NCBI RefSeq assembly: GCF_029029505.1 | Contig: NZ_JAKJSD010000004.1 | Coordinates: forward strand, 248,001 to 312,000 | DNA: 64,000 nucleotides | Direction of reading: 5' to 3' | DNA from: Ancylomarina sp. DW003 | Lineage (GTDB): Bacteria > Bacteroidota > Bacteroidia > Bacteroidales > Marinifilaceae | Part shown: positions 8,116 to 16,244 of the stretch, in pieces | How positions within the stretch are numbered: the first letter of the stretch is position 1 | How the letters are laid out: each line of letters begins with the position of its first letter | Translations under genes and position numbers: made by a program | Notes under the pieces: generated by a model | The model's input: the letters and a program-made list of their open reading frames with translations, nothing else | The model's database searches: none | Told to the model about the DNA's origin: nothing

Positions 8116-10350
8116 TTATTCTACTCGTCTAATTCTTATCTTGTCAATTAGAGCACCATTGCCTTTGATATTTTTATTCTTATTAAACGACTCCAGTTTT
8201 AATCTCAATTTATTGGTTCCTTTATCCAAATTAATATTCATTGTATTTGAATACCCCCAATCATTCCATTTATTTAGGCCTCGTTGTGGAAAAACAATCG
8301 TTCCTAGATAGTCATTCGAAACCCACAAACTTCTTGTGGCGCATTTATCATTACTGGTCAGAGAACCGTTTCCGTTAGCATATTTAAAATCTATAAGATA
8401 GCTTCCTCTTTCTTTAACTTTAATTTTGAAAATGAAATTTGAATTAATCTTATTACTAAGCTCTATGTATGATTTTTTCTGATTGGTAAACCACTCCGCT
8501 TCAATAATCTGAATTTTAGTTTTGGGATAAACCTGAATAGGAGCACTTAAAAATGAATGGTGTCTGTTTTTATCGATACTCTCTACTTGATATTCGCAAT
8601 TGTAATCTAGAGCTTGTATTGGGAAAATTGTATCTGTTGTTTCTTCAATGAGTTCATTATTACAATAAATTCTATATTTTCTGACATCATCATTGTGTTT
8701 CCAAACAAGATTTGAATCAATTATTGTAACTATAGGTTCTTCCGGAGAAAAAGCATTTTGCCTAAGTTTAATTTTTGATTGGTAGGATAAGCTATTATTC
8801 ATCTCAATTATAACCTTATGATGACCTTTTAGCGTACTCGGAATTTCATTTTCATTTAAAGGAAAGCTATCAATCATGAATGAATTGATTTTGTTTCCAA
8901 AGCCAAGTACTTTAATATCTAAAGTTGAGTTGCGATATTTTAGATTCGTGATATTTATCTCACCTTTAAATTCTCGAGGAATATATGGACTAACTACAAG
9001 ATGATCCGCTTTATAGTTTAGGCCAAATAGAACTCGGTATATGCTGGACAGAGAACCTGCAATACTCCACAATTGGCGATCTGAATTGATTGCAGTTCCT
9101 TTAAAATCACCAGTTTCAGCTACCATGTTTTCTTTATTGGTAAGAAACAAGGCGGAAGATCTTATTAAGCTAGATAAGCCATGCTTTACAGATTCATCAT
9201 TATCCGTTTTTGTGGATGCCCAATTCCAATAAGCCTGAACAAATGGCCAAATACTATTATTGTGATAGGGCGAAATGTTTGGAATCTGTGGGTAAAAACA
9301 TGAAACACCATAAGGAAGTTGAATTGTATTGTCAATAATTTGATTTTTCTGCTCTCCATCTGCAATGTCGAATAAAATACAAAGGCTTTGTCCCAGATTT
9401 TCAGTCTTTTCAGATACTATAGTAGAGTTGGCATTATATTTAAATTGTGCATAATGCTCTTTGTCTTCTAACCAAAGTTTCTCATTAATACTCTTTTTTA
9501 GAGCTTCGGAAATGTGTTGATATTTTTGGGTATCATGATTTAAAAGTTCTCCCATTTTTGAAAGAACAACCAAGCTTTGATAATGAACAGCTTGTGTACT
9601 TAATGAGAAGGCCGAATAAATGTCTTTAGCATCCATCCATTTTGGATAACTTTGTTCCCTCCAATCAAGAAATGAGGATTCACCATTGAAAAGGTGTTCA
9701 TGGTAATTCCATGTGACATTCAAGTCCTCTTCAGTTGTCTTTTTTATTATAGAATAAGCCTTTTTTAACCATTGCTTATTTCCTGTACTCAAATATATTT
9801 CCCAAGCAGCAGTCGACCATATCATTCTATCAGAACTAATAGGCCAGGAACCTCCTGTACCTGTGTCTTGAATTATTTTGCCATCCTTAACTTTTTGCAT
9901 TAAACTATGCATTGAAATTTCGGGGTTTGTAATGGCTAAAGCAAGAATTACGCTATAACTGATATCCCGAGTCCAAACGCCTTTCCATTTTTCTCCGGTA
10001 TCAAATAAACTATCTGAGTTGATGTTGAGTTCAATTTCTTCAAGGCTCATGTTATATAAGGCATTCAGAATAGGAAAGTCAGATTCAAATTCAGGATATC
10101 TCGATATATCCCTTGTTAAACGCCAATGCGATGTGTCCTTTATTGTTTTACTACTGTCCGCAGGGTAGTTAGAAATAATATGTGTCGAGCTTAGTGCTTT
10201 TGCGTAATAATCACCTTGCTTTACCTCATCAGGAAATATTTTATATTCTTGTGAGTGATATAAATTAACCTGGTTGAAATTGCAACTAGTAAATAGAAGG
10301 CAAAAAAGAAGTAAACTAAAGCATTGTATGAAGGAGTGGGGGTGTTTCAT
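8116..10350 (-). CDS. Six-hairpin glycosidase-like lipoprotein
   Basis: I chose the ATG at 10350 because it begins MKHPHSFIQC followed by a hydrophobic stretch and a lipobox (LFTSC), giving a 744-residue lipoprotein; the longer frame to 10416 would bury the signal. Residues about 90-440 resemble the (alpha/alpha)6 toroid of GH63/debranching-type and related glycosidases, with GVWTRDISYSVILALAI and a GTGGSWPISSDRMIW segment containing acidic residues typical of such active sites. The C-terminal about 250 residues look like beta-sandwich or carbohydrate-binding modules (EAEWFTNQKKSYIEL, then DKIRIRR at the end). Exact specificity is unknown. It is probably surface or periplasmic and co-transcribed with the VOC gene. 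No SusC/SusD pair is adjacent. Confidence 0.72.
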   Translation of the reverse strand: MKHPHSFIQCFSLLLFCLLFTSCNFNQVNLYHSQEYKIFPDEVKQGDYYAKALSSTHIISNYPADSSKTIKDTSHWRLTRDISRYPEFESDFPILNALYNMSLEEIELNINSDSLFDTGEKWKGVWTRDISYSVILALAITNPEISMHSLMQKVKDGKIIQDTGTGGSWPISSDRMIWSTAAWEIYLSTGNKQWLKKAYSIIKKTTEEDLNVTWNYHEHLFNGESSFLDWREQSYPKWMDAKDIYSAFSLSTQAVHYQSLVVLSKMGELLNHDTQKYQHISEALKKSINEKLWLEDKEHYAQFKYNANSTIVSEKTENLGQSLCILFDIADGEQKNQIIDNTIQLPYGVSCFYPQIPNISPYHNNSIWPFVQAYWNWASTKTDNDESVKHGLSSLIRSSALFLTNKENMVAETGDFKGTAINSDRQLWSIAGSLSSIYRVLFGLNYKADHLVVSPYIPREFKGEINITNLKYRNSTLDIKVLGFGNKINSFMIDSFPLNENEIPSTLKGHHKVIIEMNNSLSYQSKIKLRQNAFSPEEPIVTIIDSNLVWKHNDDVRKYRIYCNNELIEETTDTIFPIQALDYNCEYQVESIDKNRHHSFLSAPIQVYPKTKIQIIEAEWFTNQKKSYIELSNKINSNFIFKIKVKERGSYLIDFKYANGNGSLTSNDKCATRSLWVSNDYLGTIVFPQRGLNKWNDWGYSNTMNINLDKGTNKLRLKLESFNKNKNIKGNGALIDKIRIRRVE

Positions 10351-10504
10351 ATTTAGATTTTGGTATATGCTTAAAGATAATTGAAAATGATGAGCAAAAA
10401 AACTGTTTAAAGTCATGTCAGTTTGGCTTTAGTTAATCGGATGTTTAACTCTTTATTGTAATCAATATAAAAATTCACTAAATTCAAGTACTCTAATTTG
10501 AAAT

Positions 10505-11179
10505 ATGTCGATGAAAGAAAATATATGGTGTTTGGAGGATGTGAATTTATATCATATTCTATGTCCTCATAAATTGAAGGAATTTGAAAAAGATCATTTC
10601 CAAAATTATAAGAGTGGTGATTTTATCTACTTTCCGGGTGATACTTCGAAAAATGTTTTCATGATAAGTAAAGGGAAAGTAAAAATTGTGTCGTACAATG
10701 AAAATGGCGATGAAGTTGTAAAAGCTATTTTGGGAAAAGGGGAAATTTTTGGTGAAAAAGCCATTTTAGGTTCAGATCAAAGGGCCGACTATGCTATGGC
10801 TTGTACAGAGCCAACTTTGCTTTGCCCTATGGATTTACCCAGTATGCAGGAATTGATGCGAAATAATGAAAAGTTTGGTCTTTCGATTTATAAACTCATA
10901 GGTTGGCGTATCAAGAAAATGGAACGTCGTTTCGAATCTCTTCTTTTTCATGATGTAAGAACACGTTTGTGCGATTTTATTAAAGAGCTTGCTGAAGAAA
11001 ACGGAGTGGAAAATGGAGAATCGATAGCAGTTACTCATTTTTATACACAAAAAGATTTTGCTGATTTAATTGGTACTAAACGCGAAACGGTGACTCGTTT
11101 ATTTAATGAACTGAAACAAGAAGGAACAATTGATTATTCGAGAAAAGAAATTCAAATATTATGTCTTGATAAACTTTAG
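10505..11179 (+). CDS. Crp/Fnr-family transcriptional regulator
   Basis: Residues about 15-130 form a cyclic-nucleotide-binding-like beta barrel (KSGDFIYFPGD, then KGEIFGEKAILG). Residues about 145-224 form the winged helix, with the recognition region FADLIGTKRETVTRLFNELKQEG at about 189-211. There is no N-terminal four-cysteine FNR iron-sulfur motif, so oxygen sensing through an FNR cluster is unlikely; the effector is unknown. It is divergent from the glycosidase-like operon across a 154-base gap. A near-consensus Crp-type palindrome lies about 90 bases downstream of its stop, at the promoter of the next gene, which makes that gene a candidate target. Confidence 0.9.
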   Translation: MSMKENIWCLEDVNLYHILCPHKLKEFEKDHFQNYKSGDFIYFPGDTSKNVFMISKGKVKIVSYNENGDEVVKAILGKGEIFGEKAILGSDQRADYAMACTEPTLLCPMDLPSMQELMRNNEKFGLSIYKLIGWRIKKMERRFESLLFHDVRTRLCDFIKELAEENGVENGESIAVTHFYTQKDFADLIGTKRETVTRLFNELKQEGTIDYSRKEIQILCLDKL

Positions 11180-11221
11180 AGTAATTTTTACATAGAAATG
11201 AGGGTTTCCCTTATTTGCTTT

Positions 11222-11255
11222 AGCTGTAGTTTAAATAACTGCAGCTTTTTTTTTT
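11222..11255 (+). terminator. Intrinsic terminator after the Crp/Fnr gene
   Basis: AGCTGTAGTT pairs with AACTGCAGCT (one G-U) across a short loop and is followed by about ten T. Confidence 0.85.
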
Positions 11256-11268
11256 GAGAAAAATGAGC

Positions 11269-11290
11269 AAATGTGATACAGCTTACATTT
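11269..11290 (+). promoter_or_regulatory. Candidate CRP/FNR-family operator
   Basis: AAATGTGA, six bases, TTACATTT: an inverted repeat with one mismatch per arm pair, close to the TGTGA-N6-TCACA consensus known for CRP. Its centre (11279.5) is about 43 bases before the start predicted from the -7 box at 11309-11316, the usual place of a class II activator. The Crp/Fnr regulator gene lies immediately upstream. Confidence 0.55.
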
Positions 11291-11308
11291 CATGGAAAGA
11301 GGATGTTA

Positions 11309-11316
11309 TACTTTTG
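11309..11316 (+). promoter_or_regulatory. Candidate -7 box of the RskA-repeat lipoprotein gene
   Basis: TACTTTTG matches TAnnTTTG. There is no clear TTTG at -33, where the CRP-like palindrome ends instead, which is the pattern expected of an activator-dependent promoter. Confidence 0.45.
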
Positions 11317-11383
11317 AAATACCGACCTTATTAGATAATGATAAGGCTATTATTTTAATTGAAACTCATAAAATATTAAGACT

Positions 11384-12316
11384 ATGAAAAATTTAATTTA
11401 TGCCTCAGTAGCAATCTTGTTTTTGTTTGCATCTTGTGATGATGACGACGACAAATCAATGCCAATGTCATCAATAACACAGAAATTTGAAAATTTACCT
11501 GATTTAGGTAGCGATTATGTTTATGAAGGTTGGCTCATCGGAACGGGAACAAATCCGGATAAAACATCTACAGGAAGATTTACTCATGTCCAAGGAAAAA
11601 ATTATAAGAGCGATAAAATAGATATGAGTAAGGTTGACGAAGCGACAGCTTATGTGCTTACAATTGAACCCAAAGATGAAACCGGAGCAGATTTGTCAAG
11701 TCCTAGTGGTCTTTTTTTCTCAAAAGGTTCGTTTAGTGGTGATATGGCAAGCCCTTCAACAGATGGAGCTCTATTTGAATCAGGAGGTTTGAATAATGCC
11801 AAAGGACAATTTTTCTTAAAAGCTCCTTCTGTAGATATGATGGGGTCTGATGCCAATGGAATATGGTTTATCGATGCCTTACCACCAACAGCCGGAGGCT
11901 TTACAAACTTGCCTATGCTGACTAGCGATTGGGTGTATGAAGGATGGGTTGTTGTTAAAGACAAATCGGATAATCCGACACCAATCTCAACGGGTAGATT
12001 TTCAGACCCTAATAAAGCAGATGTTAGCTTTTCCGGTGCTGCAGATAATAACGAATTTAAGGGACCTAACGGTGTGCCTCCATTTCCAGGAGAAGATTTT
12101 ATTACGGATCCAAACAATAAGTATCCGAATGTAGTATTCCCAATAGATTTGACAAGTGCAACAATTGTTATTTCAATCGAGCCGGCAAAGAATGATGAAA
12201 AATCGCCGTTCGCTTTAAAACCGTTTGTTAAGGAATTGGATAAGCAAAGTACAGGTACTGCAGTTGAACTGATGAATAAGTACAATGGAGTTATATCCGG
12301 GAAAGTTACAAGATAA
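11384..12316 (+). CDS. Lipoprotein with two RskA/anti-sigma-like repeats
   Basis: The 310-residue product begins with a lipoprotein signal (LFLFASC, then DDDDD), an acidic stretch that in Bacteroidota often follows a lipidated Cys. It has two related halves: NLPDLGSDYVYEGWL with STGRF at about residues 35-67, and NLPMLTSDWVYEGWV with STGRF at about 180-212. The YEGW and STGRF motifs resemble the extracytoplasmic domain of RskA-type anti-sigma factors, but there is no cytoplasmic sigma-binding region or membrane span, so it cannot be a classical anti-sigma factor. Function unknown. It has its own promoter, a CRP-like site and a terminator, so it is probably a monocistronic, regulated gene. Confidence 0.75.
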   Translation: MKNLIYASVAILFLFASCDDDDDKSMPMSSITQKFENLPDLGSDYVYEGWLIGTGTNPDKTSTGRFTHVQGKNYKSDKIDMSKVDEATAYVLTIEPKDETGADLSSPSGLFFSKGSFSGDMASPSTDGALFESGGLNNAKGQFFLKAPSVDMMGSDANGIWFIDALPPTAGGFTNLPMLTSDWVYEGWVVVKDKSDNPTPISTGRFSDPNKADVSFSGAADNNEFKGPNGVPPFPGEDFITDPNNKYPNVVFPIDLTSATIVISIEPAKNDEKSPFALKPFVKELDKQSTGTAVELMNKYNGVISGKVTR

Positions 12317-12338
12317 ATCTTAATACTTTCGAAAAGTC

Positions 12339-12370
12339 AAGTGCGATCATTTTATAAGATCGTACTTTTC
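12339..12370 (+). terminator. Intrinsic terminator after the RskA-repeat lipoprotein gene
   Basis: AAGTGCGATC pairs with GATCGTACTT (one G-U) with a loop of about nine, followed by TTCTT. Confidence 0.75.
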
Positions 12371-12630
12371 TTAACCAAAATTTAGTTGGGCACGACTTAT
12401 TCTTTTAATCAAATTATAAAGATGAGCATTGTCAGACGTGTATCAAATAAATTTCATGAAGTAGATAAAGTTAAGATTGCTACATGATAAAAAGGCAATA
12501 TAGAAACACTCTAAAGAAAAATTGTATTGGAGAGATGATAATGAGATTGTGCTACCAAGTGTGGATCATATACATAAGAGTAACGATTAGTTTCAATTAG
12601 AGTGGTGTAAATTTGTTTACTCTGAATTGC

Positions 12631-12660
12631 AGGGAGTCTTTCATAGGGCTCCCTTTTTCT
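12631..12660 (+). terminator. Terminator-like hairpin without an obvious gene upstream
   Basis: AGGGAGTC pairs with GGCTCCCT (8 bp, one wobble) and is followed by TTTTCT. The stretch 12371-12630 before it has no convincing open frame; the longest ATG frame noticed is 21 codons at 12422-12487. A TAAATTTG box occurs at 12608-12615. The rest of the 12317-12855 gap shows only the terminator at 12339 and a -7 candidate at 12777. Confidence 0.6.
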
Positions 12661-12776
12661 ATTTTGTTGGCAGGAGTAGTATACTTTTCATGGGGTAAAC
12701 TGACGTATTTATCGGAAAAACATACGCTCTTAACAAAAATTAACAGTTTAATAACAATTCAATTTCACCCATAATA

Positions 12777-12784
12777 TACTTTTG
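12777..12784 (+). promoter_or_regulatory. Candidate -7 box of the heavy-metal operon
   Basis: TACTTTTG matches TAnnTTTG and lies 72 bases before the first gene of the metal-related operon. No TTTG at -33 is visible. Confidence 0.4.
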
Positions 12785-12855
12785 AGGGTCTTATTGATAG
12801 AACAGAACAAAACTTGTGCTAAATTGCAAGTGATAGAAATATCTATATTCTTTAC

Positions 12856-13314
12856 ATGAGAAAACTATTTCAAAATATAATTTCAATTATCCTGTTGGTT
12901 TTTTACCTAACGGGATTTTGTGGTTTGAATTTGTTAAAGCATAATTGTTTCGCATGTCACGAACAAGATTATCATTTAATTTATGATTTGGAGAATAGTG
13001 GTGATGAAATGCATGTTTGTGAAGTTGATTCACACCCTCATCTTATTCAGATTCATAAAAATTCTACTCATGCGCATATTGCTGAAGCTCCTTGCTGTTC
13101 TTTAGAGTTGATTTATCTAAAAAGTTATCCTAAAACATTAGTTAAACAAGCTATGAAATCACCTTTGGTTTCTAGTCTTGATTTGCATTTAGCACCTAGT
13201 TTGCAATTGCACAACCTAAGTGATTTAAGCAAAGATATAGTGTGTGATTACTTACAAAAAATTGTTGATCCACCAGAATTAACACCACAACGACTTTGTT
13301 GTTACCGCTGTTGA
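12856..13314 (+). CDS. Cys/His-rich secreted protein (HYC_CC_PP type)
   Basis: The 152-residue protein has an N-terminal hydrophobic segment (about residues 8-26) and clusters of cysteine and histidine: HNCFACHE at about 30-37, a His-rich middle with SHPHLIQIHK and THAHI, then PCC near residue 80, DPPE, and a CCYRC end. This pattern fits the small Bacteroidota family annotated HYC_CC_PP, which is regularly found before a TonB-dependent receptor and an HMA-domain protein. The Cys/His content suggests binding of a soft metal such as copper. It is the first gene of a three-gene set. The exact function is not established. Confidence 0.75.
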   Translation: MRKLFQNIISIILLVFYLTGFCGLNLLKHNCFACHEQDYHLIYDLENSGDEMHVCEVDSHPHLIQIHKNSTHAHIAEAPCCSLELIYLKSYPKTLVKQAMKSPLVSSLDLHLAPSLQLHNLSDLSKDIVCDYLQKIVDPPELTPQRLCCYRC

Positions 13315-13466
13315 TACCTTCCTATTTATTATTCCAATAGTTTAATATTGTAGCTCTATGTATGAGCTGTTTTAAACTTGAATTAATTAAATCTCACACA
13401 AGTTTTTTCATGTTGAATGCTGGAACTTTTATTCTGGTTAACATGGAGTATTAAATAGTATAGTAT

Positions 13467-15719
13467 ATGAAAAGGATATTAGTTTTATTCCTTGCTTTGC
13501 TTCCTTTGTTTTCTATTGCGAAAACAGATGAAGGTAGAAAAATATTCGAAGGTAAAATTGTTGAAATATTAGCAAATAAAAAACAAGCGCCTTTACCTGG
13601 TGCATCGATATTTTGGAAGAATACAACCCAAGGTACAGCATCCGATGCTAATGGTCATTTCACACTTGATGCATCAAAGAATTCAGGAATTTTAATTGTA
13701 CAGTTTGTTGGTTATGAGACACGTGAAATTAAGGTAAGTGAATTTAAAGATAAAGAGTTGATAATTGAACTATCACCTAATGTTGAGTTGAATGAAGTTG
13801 TGGTTTCGAGACAAAGAGCGGGAACCATTCTTGATAGAGAAAACCCAATTCAGTCTCAAAGTATTACAGGCGCTGAGCTGTGTAAAGCGGCTTGTTGTAA
13901 TTTGGCGGAGAGTTTTGAAACCAATGCCTCGGTTGACGTATCTTATGCTGATGCTGCAACTGGTGCAAAATCGATAAAACTGCTTGGCTTAACAGGGAAG
14001 TATATTGAGATGATGACTGAAAAGAATCCGAATTTTAAAGGATTAGCCTCAGTATATGGAATGGTTTATGTTCCCGGTCCGTGGATGGAATCTATTCAGG
14101 TATCAAAAGGTGTTGGGTCAGTGGTGAACGGTTTTGAATCAATTACAGGTCAAATTAATATTGAATATCAAAAACCTCAGAATGCACCAAAGTTATATTT
14201 AAATGGGTATACCAATAGTATGGGAATGTCTGAAGGCAACCTGATAACAGGGGTTAAGTTTTCGAATAAACTTTCTACATCTATTTTGGCTCATGGTCAG
14301 GATAATACCAGAGAAATTGATCACAATGACGATAATTTCCTTGATGATCCAATGGTACGTCAATACAATATTGTTAACAGATGGCACTGGAAACCAAGTA
14401 AAGAATGGATTACTCAATTTGGTGTAAAATTTATCGATGAATCAAGAGTTGGTGGTCAAAAAGGATATGATGAAAGTAAAACCAACGACATGAATAATGC
14501 TTATCGAATTGATATCGATACACGTCGTTATGAGGCATTTGCCAAGATCGGTTATGTGTTTCCGAAGGATGATGATAAGAGTTTCGCACTGATTACGAAC
14601 TTCTCTTCTCATGAGCAAAAATCATTTTATGGATTAAGAAACTACAATGCTGATCAGAAATATTTGTACGCTAATTTATTGTTTCAATCTTATATCGGAA
14701 ATCTAAACCATAAGTATACAGCTGGTTTATCTTTTATCTACGATGATTTTAACGATAATCTTTTTACTGGGGTAAATAGCCTTGGAGGAACGGATCGATC
14801 GGAAAAAATTGCAGGAGCTTATGCGGAGTACACATGGTTACCATCTGATGAAATTACTTTGCAAACAGGTTTGCGCTACGATCACAATTCTGTTTATGGT
14901 GGCTTTGTTACCCCTCGTTTACACTTCAGATATCAATATGCCGAAGGATCAACACTGCGTTTAGCAGCCGGTAGTGGTCGTCGTACTGCAAACCCTATTG
15001 CTGAAAACAGCTTCTTATTGGCTTCGAATAGGACTTTTAATATTGCTTCTGACCTAAAGCAAGAGAAAGCTTGGAATTATGGTTTGAGTTTAACGAAGTA
15101 TTTCAATTTATTTGGACAAGATTTTACTGCATCAGCCGATTTTTATCGTACCGAATTCCAGAATCAGGTTATTGTAGATGTGGATCAGAATATTAATCAG
15201 GTTAATTTTTACAATCTCGATGGGCAATCATATGCCAATAATTATCAAGTTGAATTGAAATTTGAACCTGTAAATCGTTTAGATGTGACAACTGCTATTC
15301 GTTTTTCTGATGTTAAGGCTGATATTGATAATAAGATGCAAACAGTTCCATATGTGAATCGATATAAAGGATTGGTAAACTTATCTTATTCAACAAATAT
15401 GAATATTTGGCAGTTCGATTTCACAACACAGCTTAATGGTGACATGCGTATTCCTTCTACTGCTAATAATCCAACAGAGTATCAGCGTCGTGATAAATCA
15501 CCAGCTTATGCCTTATTAAATGCTCAAATAACCAAGCGATTCAAGATTTGGGAAGTTTATGTAGGAGTTGAAAATCTAGGGAACTATACTCAAAAAAATC
15601 CTATTATTGCTGCGGATAATCCGTTTGGAGATAATTTTGACGCTTCGATGATTTGGGGACCAATACAAGAACGAAAATTCTATTTAGGTATCCGTTTCAC
15701 TCTTGATAGAGATGAGTAA
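13467..15719 (+). CDS. TonB-dependent receptor, putative heavy-metal type
   Basis: This 750-residue outer-membrane receptor has a signal peptide (about 1-19), a carboxypeptidase-like regulatory beta domain (about 27-115, PLPGASIFWKNTTQGTASDANG), a plug domain (about 125-235) and a beta-barrel ending in RKFYLGIRFTL, with an aromatic near the C-terminus as in barrel proteins. The plug contains the unusual run LCKAACCNLAESFETN, with three cysteines (CxxxCC), typical of Bacteroidota receptors next to HMA proteins and suggestive of soft-metal or metallophore handling. It has no SusD partner and no STN domain. It lies between the Cys/His-rich protein and the HMA protein, which points to copper or another soft metal; direction and substrate are inferred. 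Confidence 0.87.
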   Translation: MKRILVLFLALLPLFSIAKTDEGRKIFEGKIVEILANKKQAPLPGASIFWKNTTQGTASDANGHFTLDASKNSGILIVQFVGYETREIKVSEFKDKELIIELSPNVELNEVVVSRQRAGTILDRENPIQSQSITGAELCKAACCNLAESFETNASVDVSYADAATGAKSIKLLGLTGKYIEMMTEKNPNFKGLASVYGMVYVPGPWMESIQVSKGVGSVVNGFESITGQINIEYQKPQNAPKLYLNGYTNSMGMSEGNLITGVKFSNKLSTSILAHGQDNTREIDHNDDNFLDDPMVRQYNIVNRWHWKPSKEWITQFGVKFIDESRVGGQKGYDESKTNDMNNAYRIDIDTRRYEAFAKIGYVFPKDDDKSFALITNFSSHEQKSFYGLRNYNADQKYLYANLLFQSYIGNLNHKYTAGLSFIYDDFNDNLFTGVNSLGGTDRSEKIAGAYAEYTWLPSDEITLQTGLRYDHNSVYGGFVTPRLHFRYQYAEGSTLRLAAGSGRRTANPIAENSFLLASNRTFNIASDLKQEKAWNYGLSLTKYFNLFGQDFTASADFYRTEFQNQVIVDVDQNINQVNFYNLDGQSYANNYQVELKFEPVNRLDVTTAIRFSDVKADIDNKMQTVPYVNRYKGLVNLSYSTNMNIWQFDFTTQLNGDMRIPSTANNPTEYQRRDKSPAYALLNAQITKRFKIWEVYVGVENLGNYTQKNPIIAADNPFGDNFDASMIWGPIQERKFYLGIRFTLDRDE

Positions 15720-15796
15720 AACTGATTAAGATTTTTGAATAAAAATATATTATTGACTAACTGCTATTGGAGCATCAATAGCTTAAACAAATAAAC

Positions 15797-16111
15797 ATGA
15801 AAAATTTAACTCAAAACTTGAAAAAGGCTTTTATGGCCATTGCAATTATTTTATTTACAACTGCTGCTTTTGCTCAAAAGCAGGAAGTGAAGAAAGTTGA
15901 AACTGTTGTATTTAAAGTAGAAATGGATTGTCGCGGATGTGCTAAGAAAATTGAAAAAAGCATGCCATTCGAAAAAGGTGTTAAGGATTTACAAATTGAT
16001 TTCGAAAATCAGAAAGTAACACTTAAGTATAAAACTAAGGCGACAACTAAGGAAGCTTTGAAAAAAGCTATTGAAAAGATGAAATTTAAAGTGACTGAGA
16101 TAAAAGCTTAG
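15797..16111 (+). CDS. Secreted heavy-metal-associated (HMA) domain protein
   Basis: The 104-residue protein has a signal peptide (about 1-26, ending AAFAQ) and a single ferredoxin-like HMA domain of about 65 residues. The metal loop reads MDCRGC, matching the MxCxxC Cu(I)/soft-metal motif of CopZ/Atx1-like proteins. Export makes it a periplasmic metal carrier or scavenger and not a cytosolic chaperone. It is the last gene of the metal set, 77 bases after the receptor gene, and is followed by a terminator. Copper is the most likely ligand by family, but zinc or other metals cannot be excluded. Confidence 0.88.
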   Translation: MKNLTQNLKKAFMAIAIILFTTAAFAQKQEVKKVETVVFKVEMDCRGCAKKIEKSMPFEKGVKDLQIDFENQKVTLKYKTKATTKEALKKAIEKMKFKVTEIKA

Positions 16112-16133
16112 GTCAGAACTAATTCATATTATT

Positions 16134-16169
16134 AAAGCGATTTCTCTTAATAGAGGAGTCGCTTTTTAT
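16134..16169 (+). terminator. Intrinsic terminator of the metal operon
   Basis: AAAGCGA pairs with TCGCTTT around an inner CTCT/AGAG helix, with T after the stem. Confidence 0.75.
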
Positions 16170-16173
16170 TGAA

Positions 16174-16205
16174 TAAAAAAAGACGCCATTAGATGACGTC
16201 TTTTA
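16174..16205 (-). terminator. Intrinsic terminator after the M43 protease gene
   Basis: AAAAGACG and CGTCTTTT form the stem, with an A-run on the left (plus strand) that is a T-run for the minus-strand gene. Confidence 0.75.
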
Positions 16206-16244
16206 ATATAGTCGGTAAATTTTAATAAACCTTTAGGTTATTGT

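Noticed and set aside
10351-10416. Longer start of the glycosidase-like lipoprotein
   Set aside because: It would place 22 residues before a perfect lipoprotein signal, blocking export.
11650-12285. 211-codon open frame on the minus strand inside the RskA-repeat lipoprotein gene
   Set aside because: It is an antisense shadow; its protein has no recognisable fold and the plus-strand frame has clear lipoprotein and repeat features.
12422-12487. 21-codon ATG frame as a small protein gene
   Set aside because: Chance expectation in AT-rich DNA; no promoter or conserved feature was seen.
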